Translations under genes and position numbers: made by a program | Shown here: positions 34,392 through 44,686 of the stretch, piece after piece | Layout: each line of letters begins with the position of its first letter | Numbering within the stretch: position 1 is the first letter of the stretch | The notes under the pieces: model-generated | Databases searched by the model: none | What the model was told of the DNA's origin: nothing | What the model saw: only the letters and a program-made list of their open reading frames with translations | Assembly: GCF_014202995.1 (NCBI RefSeq) | Contig: NZ_JACHIA010000004.1 | Coordinates: forward strand, 310,001 to 374,000 | Reading direction: 5' to 3' | DNA from: Longimicrobium terrae | GTDB lineage: Bacteria > Gemmatimonadota > Gemmatimonadetes > Longimicrobiales > Longimicrobiaceae | Length of the DNA stretch: 64,000 nt

Positions 34392-34427
34392 ACGTTCCCC
34401 CGGCCGCATGCCCGGCCGGGGGAACGT
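34392..34427 (+). terminator. Perfect 15-bp hairpin between two genes of line 2
   Basis: A 15-bp perfect stem (34392-34406, ACGTTCCCCCGGCCG, with 34413-34427) closes on loop CATGCC, 22 bases after a stop codon and 44 bases before the next ATG. No U-run follows the stem (TCATGCCTTTG). Since docking tails say the two proteins work together, this is more likely a partial terminator, attenuator or mRNA-stability element than a full stop. Confidence 0.6.
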
Positions 34428-34470
34428 TCATGCCTTTGCGATCCACCCGACCGAACGGGACGCCCAACCG

Positions 34471-37400
34471 ATGAAGTCCGACGTGACCGAACTGACCCTG
34501 GCCGAGCGCCGCAAGCTTCTGCAGATGGCGCGCGCCCGCGACCTCGTGCGGGGTGATTCGGAGCTGGCGCCCATCCAGCCGGTGCCGCGCACGGAGCGGC
34601 TGCCGCTGTCGTTTGCGCAGCAGGGGCTGTGGTTCGTGGAGCAGCTGGGCGACCTGGGAAGCACGTACCACATCCCCGTGCGCATGCGGCTGCGGGGCGG
34701 TGTGGACCGGGCGGCGCTGGTGCGTGCGCTGGACGGCATCGTGGCCCGCCACGAGGCCCTGCGCACCACGTTCGCGGAGGTGGACGGCGTGCCCGAGCAG
34801 CGCATCGCACCGGTGGAAGGGAGCGGCATCCAGCTGGGGGAGCACGACCTGGAGGGCGCGGCGGACCTCGATGCGGAGCTGCGCCGGGTGATCGCCGAGG
34901 AGGTGCGCGCGCCGTTCGACCTGCGGCACGGCCCGCTCATCCGCGGACGCCTGGTGCGCCTGGCCGCGGACGACCACGTGCTGCTGGTGACCCTGCACCA
35001 CATGGTCAGCGACGCGTGGTCCAAGGGGGTGTTCACCCGCGAGCTGTCCGCGGGCTACGCCGCCGCGCGCGAAGGCCGTCAGGCGGAGCTGCCGCCGCTC
35101 CCCGTGCAGTACGCGGACTATGCGGCGTGGCAGCGGCGGCGCGTGGAGGGCGAGGGAATCGCGAAGCAGGCGGACTTCTGGAAGCGCACGCTCGCCGGGG
35201 TGCCGCAGCTGCTGGAGCTTCCCACGGACCGCCCGCGCCCCGCGCACGTGGACCACACGGGCGAGCGGCTGTGGGTGGGCCTGGACGAGGAGCTGACGGC
35301 GGGGCTCAAGGCCCTCTCGCTGCGGCACGGCACCACGCTCTTCATGACGCTGCTGGCGGGCTGGGCGACGGTGCTGGGCCGCCTTTCGGGGCAGGACGAC
35401 GTGGTGATCGGCACGCCCATGGCCGGGCGTGAACGGCGGGAGACGGAGGGGTTGATCGGCTTCTTCGTCAACACGCTGGCCGTGCGCACGGACCTGTCCG
35501 GCGCGCCGACCGTGGCGGAGCTGCTGGCCCGCGTCCGCACGCGGGCGCTGGAGGCGCAGCACCAGCAGGACATCCCCTTTGAGCAAGTGGTGGAGCTCAT
35601 CCGCCCCACCCGCAGCCTGGCGCATTCTCCCCTCTTTCAGGTGACTTTCGCCTGGCAGAACGTCCCCGAGGGAGACGGCTCCTCGCTCCAGGGGCTGGCG
35701 GTGGGCGGCATGCGGTCCGGCACCTTTGAAACGCAGGCCAAGTTCGATCTGTCGCTCGCGCTGCGGGAGACGGGGGGCCGCATCACCGGCGATCTGACGT
35801 ACGCCACGTCGCTCTTCGACAGGGCGACGGTGGAGCGCTGGGGCGGCTACCTGCGGCGCGTGCTGGAGCAGATGGTGGCGGATGACGGGCAGCGCGTGGA
35901 GCGGCTGTCCATGCTGTCCGCGGAAGAGCGTACGCAGGTGCTGGAGGAGTGGAACCGGACGGATGCGGATTACCCGCAGTCGTCGTGCATCCACGAACTC
36001 TTTCAGGCCCGGGCGGCGGAGGCGCCGGACGCACCGGCCGTCGTCTGCGAAGGCGAGTCGCTGACGTACGCGGAGCTGAACACGCGCGCGAACCGCCTGG
36101 CGCACCACCTCCGCGCGCTGGGCGTGGGGCCGGACGTGCGCGTGGCGATCTGCGTGGAACGCAGCCCGGAGATGCTCGTCGGCCTGCTGGGCATCCTGAA
36201 GGCGGGCGGCGCGTACGTGCCGCTGGATCCGGCGTATCCCGCGGAGCGGCTGGCGTACCTGCTGGCGGACAGCGCCCCGGCCGCGGTGCTGACGCAGGCG
36301 GCGCTGCGCGACCGGGTCGCCGGGCTGGACGTGCCGGTGATCGAACTGGACGCGGCCGCGCCGGCGTGGGCGGACCAGCCCGCCACCAATCCGGAGCCGG
36401 GCGCGCTTACGCCGGCTCACGTGGCGTACGTCATCTACACCTCCGGCTCCACCGGCCGCCCCAAGGGCGTAATGGTGGCGCACGCGAGCCTGGTGAACCT
36501 GGTGCAGTGGCACCGCGCGGCGTTCGGCGTGGGGCGGGGGACGCGCTCGTCCAGCGTCGCGAGCCTGGGCTTCGACGCGGCGGCATGGGAGATCTGGCCC
36601 CCGCTGGCCGCCGGGGGCGAGCTGGCCCTGCCCGGTCGCGGCCGGGTGGACCCGGACGACATCCTGGACTGGTGGGACGGGCAGACGCTGGACGTGAGCT
36701 TTCTCCCCACGCCCATGGCCGAGTACGCGTTCAGCCGCGGGGTGCGGGAGGGCACGGTGCGCACGCTGCTGGTGGGCGGCGACCGCCTGCGCCGGATGCC
36801 GGCGGAGCCCATCCCATTCCGCCTGGTGAACAACTACGGCCCCACGGAAACCACCGTGGTGGCCACCTCCGGCGATGTGCGGGGATCGGCTGCGCCGGAC
36901 ATCGGCCGGCCGATCGCGAACGCGCGGACGTACCTGCTGGACGGCGCGGGCGAGCTGGTGCCCCTGGGCGTGGCGGGCGAGCTGTACGTGGGCGGGCCGC
37001 AGGTGGCGCGCGGTTACCTGGGGCGTCCCGGGCTGACGGCGGAGCGCTTCGTCCCTGACGCGTTCGGCGCGGAGCCGGGGGCGCGGCTGTACCGCACCGG
37101 CGACCTGTGCCGGTGGACGCCGGACGGGACGCTGGATTTCGTCGGCCGCACGGACCACCAGGTCAAGGTTCGCGGCTTCCGCATCGAACCGGGGGAGATC
37201 GAGGCGCGGCTGGCGGAGCACCCGGACGTGCGCGAGGCCGTGGTCCTGGTGCGCGAGGACGCGCCCGGCCAGGCGCGGCTCGTGGCCTACGCCATCGGCG
37301 GCGCGGGCGCGGAGGAGCTGCGCGCCCACCTCGCCGCGACGCTGCCCGCGCACATGGTTCCCGCCGCCTTCGTGCGCGTGGACGCGTGGCCGCTCACGCC

Positions 37401-40400
37401 CAACGGCAAGCTGGACCGCGGCGCCCTTCCCGCGCCCGGGGGCGACGCATTCGCCGCCCGCGCGTACGAGGAGCCCGCGGGGGAGACGGAAGAGGCGCTG
37501 GCGGAGATCTGGGCCGAGGTGCTGGGCGTGGAGCGGGTGGGCCGCCGGGACGACTTCTTCGGCCTGGGCGGGCACTCGCTGCTGGCCGTGCAGGTGATCT
37601 CCCGCGTGCGGCAGGCGCTGGGCGCGGAGGCGGCGCTGCGCGAGCTGTTCACCCATCCCGTGCTGGCGGATTTTGCGCGGGAGCTGGACGGGGCCGCGCG
37701 GGCGGCGCTTCCGCCCATCGAGCCCGCGCCCCGAGACGGGCCGGTGCCGCTGTCGTTCGCGCAGCAGCGGCTGTGGTTCCTGGAGCAGATGGGGAACCTG
37801 GGGAGCGCGTACCACATCCACCGTCCCGTGCGCCTGCGGGGGGAGCTGGACCGTGCCGCGCTCGTGGCGGCGCTGGACGGCATCGTGGCCCGCCACGAGT
37901 CGCTGCGCACCACCTTCGTGCGCGGCGACGGCGTCCCCGGGCAGCGCATCGCCCCGGCGGACGGGAGCCGCTTCGCTCTCGTGGAGCACAACTTCGCCGG
38001 GCGCGACGACGCGGAGGCCGAGCTCGCGCGGCTGCTGGCGGAGGAGGTGCGGGCGCCCTTCGGCCTGGAGCAGGGCCCGCTCATCCGCGGGCGGCTGGTG
38101 CGGCTGGCGGCGGACGAGCACGTGCTGCTGGTGACCATGCACCACATCGTCAGCGACGGGTGGTCCATGGGGGTGCTGTTCGGAGAGCTGGCGGCGCTGT
38201 ACGCCGCGCACCACGCGGGGCGCGCGCCGGAGCTGGCCCCGCTCGCCGTGCAGTACGCGGACTACGCGGTGTGGCAGCGCCGCTGGGTGGAGGGCGACGT
38301 GCTGCGCGAGCAGGGGGACTACTGGACGCGCACGCTGGCGGGCGCGCCGGACGTGCTGGAACTTCCCGCGGACCGTCCCCGCCCGGCGCAGGTGGACCAC
38401 GCGGGGGCGATGGCGGGGCTGGAGCTGGACGCGGAAGTCACGGCGGGGCTCAAGGCGCTTTCCCGCCGGCACGGCACCACGCTGTTCATCACCCTCATGG
38501 CCGGATGGGCGGTGGTGCTCAGCCGGCTCGCGGGGCGGGACGACGTGGTGGTGGGCACGCCCGCGGCCAATCGCGGGCGGCGGGAGATCGAGGGGCTGAT
38601 CGGCTTCTTCGTCAACACGCTGGCGGTGCGGATGGACCTGTCTGGCGCGCCGACGGTGGCGGAGCTGCTGGGGCGGGTGAAGGAGCGGGCGCTGGGCGCG
38701 CAGCATCACCAGGACATCCCCTTTGAGCAGGTGGTGGAGCGGGCCGCGCCGGTGCGCAGCATGGCGCATCACCCCCTCTTTCAGGTGATGTTCACCTGGC
38801 AGGCAGCGGCCCAGCGGAGCGGCCTCGTCCTTCCCGGGCTGGAGGTGCGCGGGGCGGGGGCGGGGTCCGCGCAGGTGCGGGCCAAGTTCGATCTCTCCCT
38901 CGCCACGTGGGAGCAGGACGGGCGCATCCTGGGCGCGCTCACCTACGCCACCGCGCTCTTCGATCAGACCACGGCGGAGCGCTTCGCGGACTGCCTGCGC
39001 CAGGTGCTGACGGCGATGGCCGCGGACGAGCACCGCTCCGTGTCGCGGCTGCCCATGCTGCCGCCGCACGAGCGCGCGCGGGTGCTGGAGGAGTGGAACC
39101 GCACCGGCGCCGAATACCCGGACGCGGCGTGCGTCCACGAGCTCTTTCAGCAGCAGGCGGCGCGCACGCCGGATGCCGTCGCCGTGGAGTACGGGGACGG
39201 CGCGCTGGCGTACGGCGAGCTGAACGCGCGGGCCAACCGGCTGGCGTGCCACCTGCGCGCGCTGGGCGTGGGGCCTGATGCGCGGGTAGCGCTGTGCGTG
39301 GAGCGCGGCCCGGAGCTGGTGCCGGCGATGCTGGCCGTTCTCAAGGCCGGGGGCGCGTACGTGCCGCTGGATCCGTCGTATCCGGAAGATCGGCTGCGCT
39401 ACATGCTGGCCGACAGCCGCCCGTCGGTGCTGCTGGCCTCCCCCGCGCAGGCGCAGCGGCTGGCGGGGAGCGGCGTGCCGGTCATCGACCCGGCGGACAC
39501 GGAGGCGTGGGCGCACCACCCCGCCGCCGATCCGCGGCCGGCCGGGCTCTCGCCGGACCACCTGTGCTACGTCATCTACACTTCCGGCAGCACCGGCCGG
39601 CCCAAGGGCGTGGCGGTTCCGCACCGCGGCGTGCTGAGCCTGCTGGCCGACGTGCAGCGCCGCGCGCCGCTGGGTGAGGGCGACGCGTGCAGCGTGTGGA
39701 CCAGCACCAGCTTCGACGTTTCCGTCTACGAGATCTTTTCCGCGCTCCTTGCCGGTGCGCGGCTGTGCATTCCCGGCGACGAACTGCGGCTGCAGGCCGG
39801 CGCCTTTCTGGACTGGATGGAGGATCGCGGCGTCAGCGGCGCCTACCTTCCCCCGCACCTCGTCCCCGCGCTGCACGACCGCGTGGCCGCCGCGCCGGAA
39901 CGCACCCGTCTGCGGCGCCTGCTGGTGGGGGTGGAGCCGATCGCCGAGCCGCTGCTGGCCGGCATCCGCGCGGCCGTTCCCGGGCTGCGCATCCTCAACG
40001 GCTACGGGCCCACGGAAACCACCATCTGCGCCACGCTCTACGACGTGCCGCTCCAGGCGCGGGGTGACGGGCCGGCGCCCATCGGCGCGCCATCGGCCAA
40101 CACGCGCGTCTTCGTGCTGGACGCGGCGGGCGAGCCGGTGCCGGTGGGGGTGGCGGGGGAGCTGTACGCGGGGGGCGTGCAGGTGGCGCGCGGCTACCTG
40201 GACCGCCCCGCGCTGACGGCGGAGCGCTTTGTTCCCGACGCGTTCGGCGCGGAGCCGGGGGCGCGGCTGTACCGCACGGGCGACCTGTGCCGCTGGACGG
40301 CGGAGGGGACGCTGGAGTTCGCCGGCCGCGCCGACCACCAGGTCAAGGTGCGCGGGTTCCGCATCGAGCCGGGGGAGATCGAGTCGCGGCTGCTGGAGCA

Positions 40401-43400
40401 CCCGGACGTGCGCGCCGCGGTGGTCGTGGCGCGCGAAGACGCGCCGGGCGACACGCGCCTGGTGGCGTACGTGGCAGCGGAGGCGCCGGTGGCCGCGGAC
40501 GCCCTGCGCGCGCACCTGGCCGAGCGCCTGCCCGCCTACATGGTCCCGGCGGCGTTCGTGCGGCTGGACGAGTTCCCGCGCACGCCCAACGGCAAGGTGG
40601 ACCGCGGGGCGCTCCCCGCGCCGGAGGGCGACGCCTTTGCCGCCCGCGCGTACGAGGAGCCCGCGGAAGGCACCGAAGAGGCGCTGGCGGAGATCTGGGC
40701 GGAGGTGCTGGGCGTGGAGCGGGTGGGCCGCTGGGACGACTTCTTCGCGCTGGGCGGGCACTCGCTGCTGGCGGTGCAGGTGATCTCCCGCGTGCGGCAG
40801 GTGCTGGAGGTGGAGGTCGCGCTGGGCGAGCTGTTCACCCGCCCGGTGCTCGCCGACTTCGCGCGCGAGCTGGAGACGGCGGCGCGGGCGGATCTGCCGC
40901 CCATCGAACCCGCGGACCGCGGAGCGCGGCTCCCGCTGTCGTTCGCGCAGCAGCGGCTGTGGTTTCTGGAGCAGCTGGGAAGCCTGGGCACCGCGTACCA
41001 CATCCACCGTCCCCTGCGCCTGCGGGGCGTGCTGGACCGCGAGGCGCTGGTGCGCGCGCTGGACGGCATCGTGGCGCGCCACGAGTCGCTGCGCACCACC
41101 TTTACGGAGGTGGACGGCATTCCCGGACAGCGCATCGCGCCGGCCGGGACGGGCGGCTTTCCCCTGCTGGAGTACGACCTGGCCGGCCACCCCGGCGCGG
41201 AGGCGGAGTTCCGCCGGCTGATGGCGGAGAACGCGCGCGCCCCGTTCGACTTGGCGAACGGGCCGCTCATCCGCGGCCGGCTGATCCGGCTGGCGGAGGA
41301 CGACAGCGTGCTGCTGCTGACCATGCACCACATCGTCAGCGACGGCTGGTCCATGGGGGTGCTCACCACCGAACTTTCCGCGCTCTACGCCGCCCACCGC
41401 GACGGGGCGGAGCCGCACCTTCCCGCGCTCCCCGTGCAGTACGCGGACTACGCGGCGTGGCAGCGGCGCTGGGTGGGCGGCGAGGTGCTGGGGGAGCAGA
41501 CGGCCTACTGGACGGGGATGCTCGCCGGCGCGCCGGAGCGGCTGGAACTGCCCGCCGACCACCCGCGCCCGGCGCGGATGGACCACACGGGGGCGCAGCT
41601 GGGGGTGGAGCTGGACGCGGAGCTCACGGCCGGGCTCAAGGCCCTTTCCCGTCGGCACGGCACCACGCTGTTCATGACGCTGCTGGCCGGGTGGGCCGTG
41701 GTGCTGGGCCGGCTTTCCGGGCAGTCCGACGTGGTGATCGGCACGCCGACGGCGGGGCGCGGGCGGCGGGAGATCGAAGGGCTGATCGGCTTCTTCGTCA
41801 ACACGCTGGCCGTGCGGGTGGACCTGTCGGACGCGCCCACGGTGGAGGAGCTGCTGGGGCGGGTGAAGAAGCGGGCGCTGGGCGCGCAGCATCACCAGGA
41901 CATCCCCTTTGAGCAGGTGGTGGAGCTGCTGGACCCGGTGCGCAGCCTGGCGCACCATCCGCTCTTTCAGGTGATGTTCACCTGGCAGAACGTGCCGCGT
42001 GGCAACCTGGACCTGCCGGGGCTGAACGTGGGCGGCGTGGCCGGCGCGGGCGCGGGCGCCGCGGACGTGCAGGCCAAGTTCGATCTCTCGCTGTCGCTGC
42101 GCGAGGTCAAGGGGCGTATCGTGGGGAGCATCACCTACGCCACGGCGCTGTTTGAACGCGAGACGGTGGATCGCTGGGCGGGCTATCTGCGGCAGGTGCT
42201 TCAGGAGATGGCCGCGGATGATCGTCTGGGCGTCGACCGCGTGTCGCTGCTGCCGGCCGAGGAGCGCGCGCGGGTGGTGGAAGAGTGGAACGCGACCGAC
42301 GCGCCGTATCCGCGCGAGCTGTGCACGCACCAGCTGTTCGAACGGCAGGTGGAGCGCACGCCGGACGCCATCGCGGTCAACGGAGAAGACGGGACGCTCA
42401 CCTACGCGGAGCTGAACGCGCGCGCCAACCGCCTGGCGCACCACCTGATCGGGCTCGGCGTCGGTCCGGACATCCTGGTGGGGCTCTGCATGGAGCGGGG
42501 GCTGGAGATGGCGGTCGGTGTGCTGGCCGTCCTCAAGGCGGGCGGCGCGTACGTCCCGCTGGATCCGGATTATCCCGCGGACCGGCTGCGCTTCATGGTG
42601 GAGGACAGCCATCCCGCCGCCCTGCTGGCCTCCCGCGTTCCCGAGTCGCTGGTGGATGGGCTGACGGAGGGAAGCGGCGTTCCCGTCATCCGCATCGAGA
42701 CGGATGGACAGGCGTGGGCGGACCGGCCGGAGAGCAACCCGGCGCGGACGGACGTGCATCCGGAGCACCTGGTCTACTGCATCTACACGTCCGGATCGAC
42801 GGGCAGGCCCAAGGGGGTGATGAACCACCACGGCTGCCTGGTGAACCGGCTGTCGTGGGGCGCCCGCGTGTGGACGATGAGCGCGGACGACGTGGTGATG
42901 TGCAAGACGTCGCTCAGCTTCGACGGGCACATCCGCGAGATGTTCCTGCCGTGGAGCGTGGGTGCGCGGGTGGCCATGGCGCGTCCCGGCGGCCAGCGCG
43001 ACCCCGATTACCTGGTGGATCTGATCCGCGCCGAGGGCGTGACCACCATGAACATGAACGCCTCCATGCTGCTGGTGCTGCTTGAGCATCCGCTGATCGA
43101 GCAGTGCACGTCGCTGCGGCAGCTGCTGGTGGGCGGCGAGGCGCTTCCCGGCACCGGGCTCACCCGCCTGCTGGAGCGGCTTCCGGCGACGGCGCTGCAC
43201 ATCACCTACGGCCCCAGCGAGGCCGCCACGGCGATGACGGCCATGCACTGCGGGCCGGAGCAGGCCCGCGCCACCGTGCCCATCGGCCGCCCGACGGCCA
43301 ACTCGCGCGTGTACCTGCTGGACGCGGCCGGCGGCCCCGTTCCCGTGGGCGTGACGGGCGAGCTGTTCATCGGCGGGGACAGCGTGTGCCGCGGCTACCT

Positions 43401-44145
43401 GGACCGCCCCGGACTGACGGCGGAGCGCTTCGTCCCCGACCCGTTCGGCGCGGAGCCGGGTGAGCGTCTGTACCGCACCGGCGACCTGGGCCGCTGGCTG
43501 CCGGACGGAATGATGGAGTTTCTGGGCCGCAACGACTTCCAGGTGAAGGTGCGCGGATTCCGCGTGGAGCCGGGCGAGATCGAGGCGCGGCTGCGCGAGC
43601 ACCCGGGCGTGCGGGAGACGGTCGTCATTGTCCGCGAAGACGTGCCCGGCGACCGGCGGCTGGTGGCGTACTGGGTGGGGGACGATGCGCTGGAGGTGGA
43701 TGCGCTGCGGGCCCACCTGGCCGGGCGTCTTCCGGACTACATGATTCCCGCCGCCTTCGTGCGGCTGGACGCGCTGCCCATGACGCCCAGCGTAAAGCTG
43801 GACCGCGCGGCGCTTCCGTCGCCGGAGGGCGGGGCCTACGCCTCGCGCGAGTACGAGCCGCCGGTGAACGAGACGGAAGAGGCGCTGGCGGAAATCTGGG
43901 CCGAGGTGCTGCGCATTGATCGCGTGGGCCGCCGGGACAACTTCTTTGACCTGGGCGGACACTCGCTCCTGGCGGTGCAGGTGGTGTCGCGCGTGCGGCA
44001 GGCGCTGGGGGTGAACCTGCCGCTGGGCGAGCTGTTTACCCGGCCCGTGCTTCAGGACCTGGCGCAGGAGGTCATGGACGCCCAGCTGGCCCAGTTCGAT
44101 CCCGCGGAGCTTGCGGAACTGGCCGCGCTGCTCGGCGAGTCGTAG
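34471..44145 (+). CDS. NRPS, three modules [C-A-PCP]x3; Leu first
   Basis: 3224 aa from ATG 34471. An in-frame ATG at 34408 sits inside the hairpin and would add 21 unrelated residues, so I reject it; from 34471 the start matches the docking helix of its neighbours (VTELTLAERRKLLQMARARD). C motifs: HHMVSDA (near 175), HHIVSDG (1224), HHIVSDG (2286). A cores near 655, 1701, 2770; PCP serines near 1034, 2096, 3165. Codes: D-A-W-F-L-G-N-V-V-K (Leu, a classic code), D-V-Y-Y-L-G-G-I-C-K (not assigned), D-G-R-N-L-G-T-T-A-K (as in module 3 of the gene at 21468). The third A domain is nearly a copy of that module. The tail (DAQLAQFDPAELAEL) predicts docking to the next gene. All C domains are of the ordinary type; no epimerization is predicted here. 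Confidence 0.95.
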   Translation: MKSDVTELTLAERRKLLQMARARDLVRGDSELAPIQPVPRTERLPLSFAQQGLWFVEQLGDLGSTYHIPVRMRLRGGVDRAALVRALDGIVARHEALRTTFAEVDGVPEQRIAPVEGSGIQLGEHDLEGAADLDAELRRVIAEEVRAPFDLRHGPLIRGRLVRLAADDHVLLVTLHHMVSDAWSKGVFTRELSAGYAAAREGRQAELPPLPVQYADYAAWQRRRVEGEGIAKQADFWKRTLAGVPQLLELPTDRPRPAHVDHTGERLWVGLDEELTAGLKALSLRHGTTLFMTLLAGWATVLGRLSGQDDVVIGTPMAGRERRETEGLIGFFVNTLAVRTDLSGAPTVAELLARVRTRALEAQHQQDIPFEQVVELIRPTRSLAHSPLFQVTFAWQNVPEGDGSSLQGLAVGGMRSGTFETQAKFDLSLALRETGGRITGDLTYATSLFDRATVERWGGYLRRVLEQMVADDGQRVERLSMLSAEERTQVLEEWNRTDADYPQSSCIHELFQARAAEAPDAPAVVCEGESLTYAELNTRANRLAHHLRALGVGPDVRVAICVERSPEMLVGLLGILKAGGAYVPLDPAYPAERLAYLLADSAPAAVLTQAALRDRVAGLDVPVIELDAAAPAWADQPATNPEPGALTPAHVAYVIYTSGSTGRPKGVMVAHASLVNLVQWHRAAFGVGRGTRSSSVASLGFDAAAWEIWPPLAAGGELALPGRGRVDPDDILDWWDGQTLDVSFLPTPMAEYAFSRGVREGTVRTLLVGGDRLRRMPAEPIPFRLVNNYGPTETTVVATSGDVRGSAAPDIGRPIANARTYLLDGAGELVPLGVAGELYVGGPQVARGYLGRPGLTAERFVPDAFGAEPGARLYRTGDLCRWTPDGTLDFVGRTDHQVKVRGFRIEPGEIEARLAEHPDVREAVVLVREDAPGQARLVAYAIGGAGAEELRAHLAATLPAHMVPAAFVRVDAWPLTPNGKLDRGALPAPGGDAFAARAYEEPAGETEEALAEIWAEVLGVERVGRRDDFFGLGGHSLLAVQVISRVRQALGAEAALRELFTHPVLADFARELDGAARAALPPIEPAPRDGPVPLSFAQQRLWFLEQMGNLGSAYHIHRPVRLRGELDRAALVAALDGIVARHESLRTTFVRGDGVPGQRIAPADGSRFALVEHNFAGRDDAEAELARLLAEEVRAPFGLEQGPLIRGRLVRLAADEHVLLVTMHHIVSDGWSMGVLFGELAALYAAHHAGRAPELAPLAVQYADYAVWQRRWVEGDVLREQGDYWTRTLAGAPDVLELPADRPRPAQVDHAGAMAGLELDAEVTAGLKALSRRHGTTLFITLMAGWAVVLSRLAGRDDVVVGTPAANRGRREIEGLIGFFVNTLAVRMDLSGAPTVAELLGRVKERALGAQHHQDIPFEQVVERAAPVRSMAHHPLFQVMFTWQAAAQRSGLVLPGLEVRGAGAGSAQVRAKFDLSLATWEQDGRILGALTYATALFDQTTAERFADCLRQVLTAMAADEHRSVSRLPMLPPHERARVLEEWNRTGAEYPDAACVHELFQQQAARTPDAVAVEYGDGALAYGELNARANRLACHLRALGVGPDARVALCVERGPELVPAMLAVLKAGGAYVPLDPSYPEDRLRYMLADSRPSVLLASPAQAQRLAGSGVPVIDPADTEAWAHHPAADPRPAGLSPDHLCYVIYTSGSTGRPKGVAVPHRGVLSLLADVQRRAPLGEGDACSVWTSTSFDVSVYEIFSALLAGARLCIPGDELRLQAGAFLDWMEDRGVSGAYLPPHLVPALHDRVAAAPERTRLRRLLVGVEPIAEPLLAGIRAAVPGLRILNGYGPTETTICATLYDVPLQARGDGPAPIGAPSANTRVFVLDAAGEPVPVGVAGELYAGGVQVARGYLDRPALTAERFVPDAFGAEPGARLYRTGDLCRWTAEGTLEFAGRADHQVKVRGFRIEPGEIESRLLEHPDVRAAVVVAREDAPGDTRLVAYVAAEAPVAADALRAHLAERLPAYMVPAAFVRLDEFPRTPNGKVDRGALPAPEGDAFAARAYEEPAEGTEEALAEIWAEVLGVERVGRWDDFFALGGHSLLAVQVISRVRQVLEVEVALGELFTRPVLADFARELETAARADLPPIEPADRGARLPLSFAQQRLWFLEQLGSLGTAYHIHRPLRLRGVLDREALVRALDGIVARHESLRTTFTEVDGIPGQRIAPAGTGGFPLLEYDLAGHPGAEAEFRRLMAENARAPFDLANGPLIRGRLIRLAEDDSVLLLTMHHIVSDGWSMGVLTTELSALYAAHRDGAEPHLPALPVQYADYAAWQRRWVGGEVLGEQTAYWTGMLAGAPERLELPADHPRPARMDHTGAQLGVELDAELTAGLKALSRRHGTTLFMTLLAGWAVVLGRLSGQSDVVIGTPTAGRGRREIEGLIGFFVNTLAVRVDLSDAPTVEELLGRVKKRALGAQHHQDIPFEQVVELLDPVRSLAHHPLFQVMFTWQNVPRGNLDLPGLNVGGVAGAGAGAADVQAKFDLSLSLREVKGRIVGSITYATALFERETVDRWAGYLRQVLQEMAADDRLGVDRVSLLPAEERARVVEEWNATDAPYPRELCTHQLFERQVERTPDAIAVNGEDGTLTYAELNARANRLAHHLIGLGVGPDILVGLCMERGLEMAVGVLAVLKAGGAYVPLDPDYPADRLRFMVEDSHPAALLASRVPESLVDGLTEGSGVPVIRIETDGQAWADRPESNPARTDVHPEHLVYCIYTSGSTGRPKGVMNHHGCLVNRLSWGARVWTMSADDVVMCKTSLSFDGHIREMFLPWSVGARVAMARPGGQRDPDYLVDLIRAEGVTTMNMNASMLLVLLEHPLIEQCTSLRQLLVGGEALPGTGLTRLLERLPATALHITYGPSEAATAMTAMHCGPEQARATVPIGRPTANSRVYLLDAAGGPVPVGVTGELFIGGDSVCRGYLDRPGLTAERFVPDPFGAEPGERLYRTGDLGRWLPDGMMEFLGRNDFQVKVRGFRVEPGEIEARLREHPGVRETVVIVREDVPGDRRLVAYWVGDDALEVDALRAHLAGRLPDYMIPAAFVRLDALPMTPSVKLDRAALPSPEGGAYASREYEPPVNETEEALAEIWAEVLRIDRVGRRDNFFDLGGHSLLAVQVVSRVRQALGVNLPLGELFTRPVLQDLAQEVMDAQLAQFDPAELAELAALLGES

Positions 44146-44686
44146 CTGGCGCGACGCTGAACCTGTACGGACAGTGGCCGAAGAGGGTCGGGGTCTGGGC
44201 CCCGGCTCCCGGCCCCGCGCCGCCGCCCGCGGGACCGGCATGCACCGGCGCCCGGCGGGCCCGCCCGCACCGGCGAGCGCCCCGGCCAGCACGGCGGCTG
44301 GGTCCGCCATTCAGGCCTCGGGGGTGGCACGAAGCGGCTGATTCCGATAGACTTGAGGGCTCTCGCGACCACGCCAGGCTCCCCCGGCGGGCCCGTTTCC
44401 CGGGCCCGCAAACGGGTGCATGATCTTCGGCCGCTGGCGGTCCTCCCCCGGCCAACCCTCGCGGCGCCGGCCCGGAACCGGCACCGCGGCGCCGGTTCCC
44501 GCATCGGGCCCGCACGCCCGGCGTACGGGGGGCCGGGCACGCCATTCCCGCATTGGTGCGTCTGAAAAGGAATCGCGGCCCCGCGGCGTGCGCCGGCGGG
44601 GCGGCGGCGATCCGTACCGCAGTCAAGGGCGCCCGTGTCCAGGGGGCCGCACCCCCTCCCCCCTTTCGTGGCCGACCGTACCCTTG
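44146..44686 (+). other. 541-base intergenic leader before the second two-module gene
   Basis: No convincing small gene. An in-frame extension from 44420 has no NRPS-like sequence and is probably not translated. The region holds two mutually exclusive stems: GCGGGCCCG 44387-44395 with 44401-44409, and CCCGTTT 44392-44398 with AAACGGG 44410-44416. A third stem pairs GGAACCGGC 44474-44482 with 44491-44499. No clear promoter is seen. Confidence 0.4.

Noticed and set aside
34408-34470. Earlier start for the gene at 34471
   Set aside because: The ATG lies in the loop of a 15-bp perfect hairpin and the added residues have no counterpart in the sister genes.
44420-44686. N-terminal extension of the gene at 44687 by 89 residues
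   Set aside because: The extension is Arg/Pro/Gly-rich and unlike any NRPS N-terminus, while ATG 44687 places the conserved docking helix at the start.
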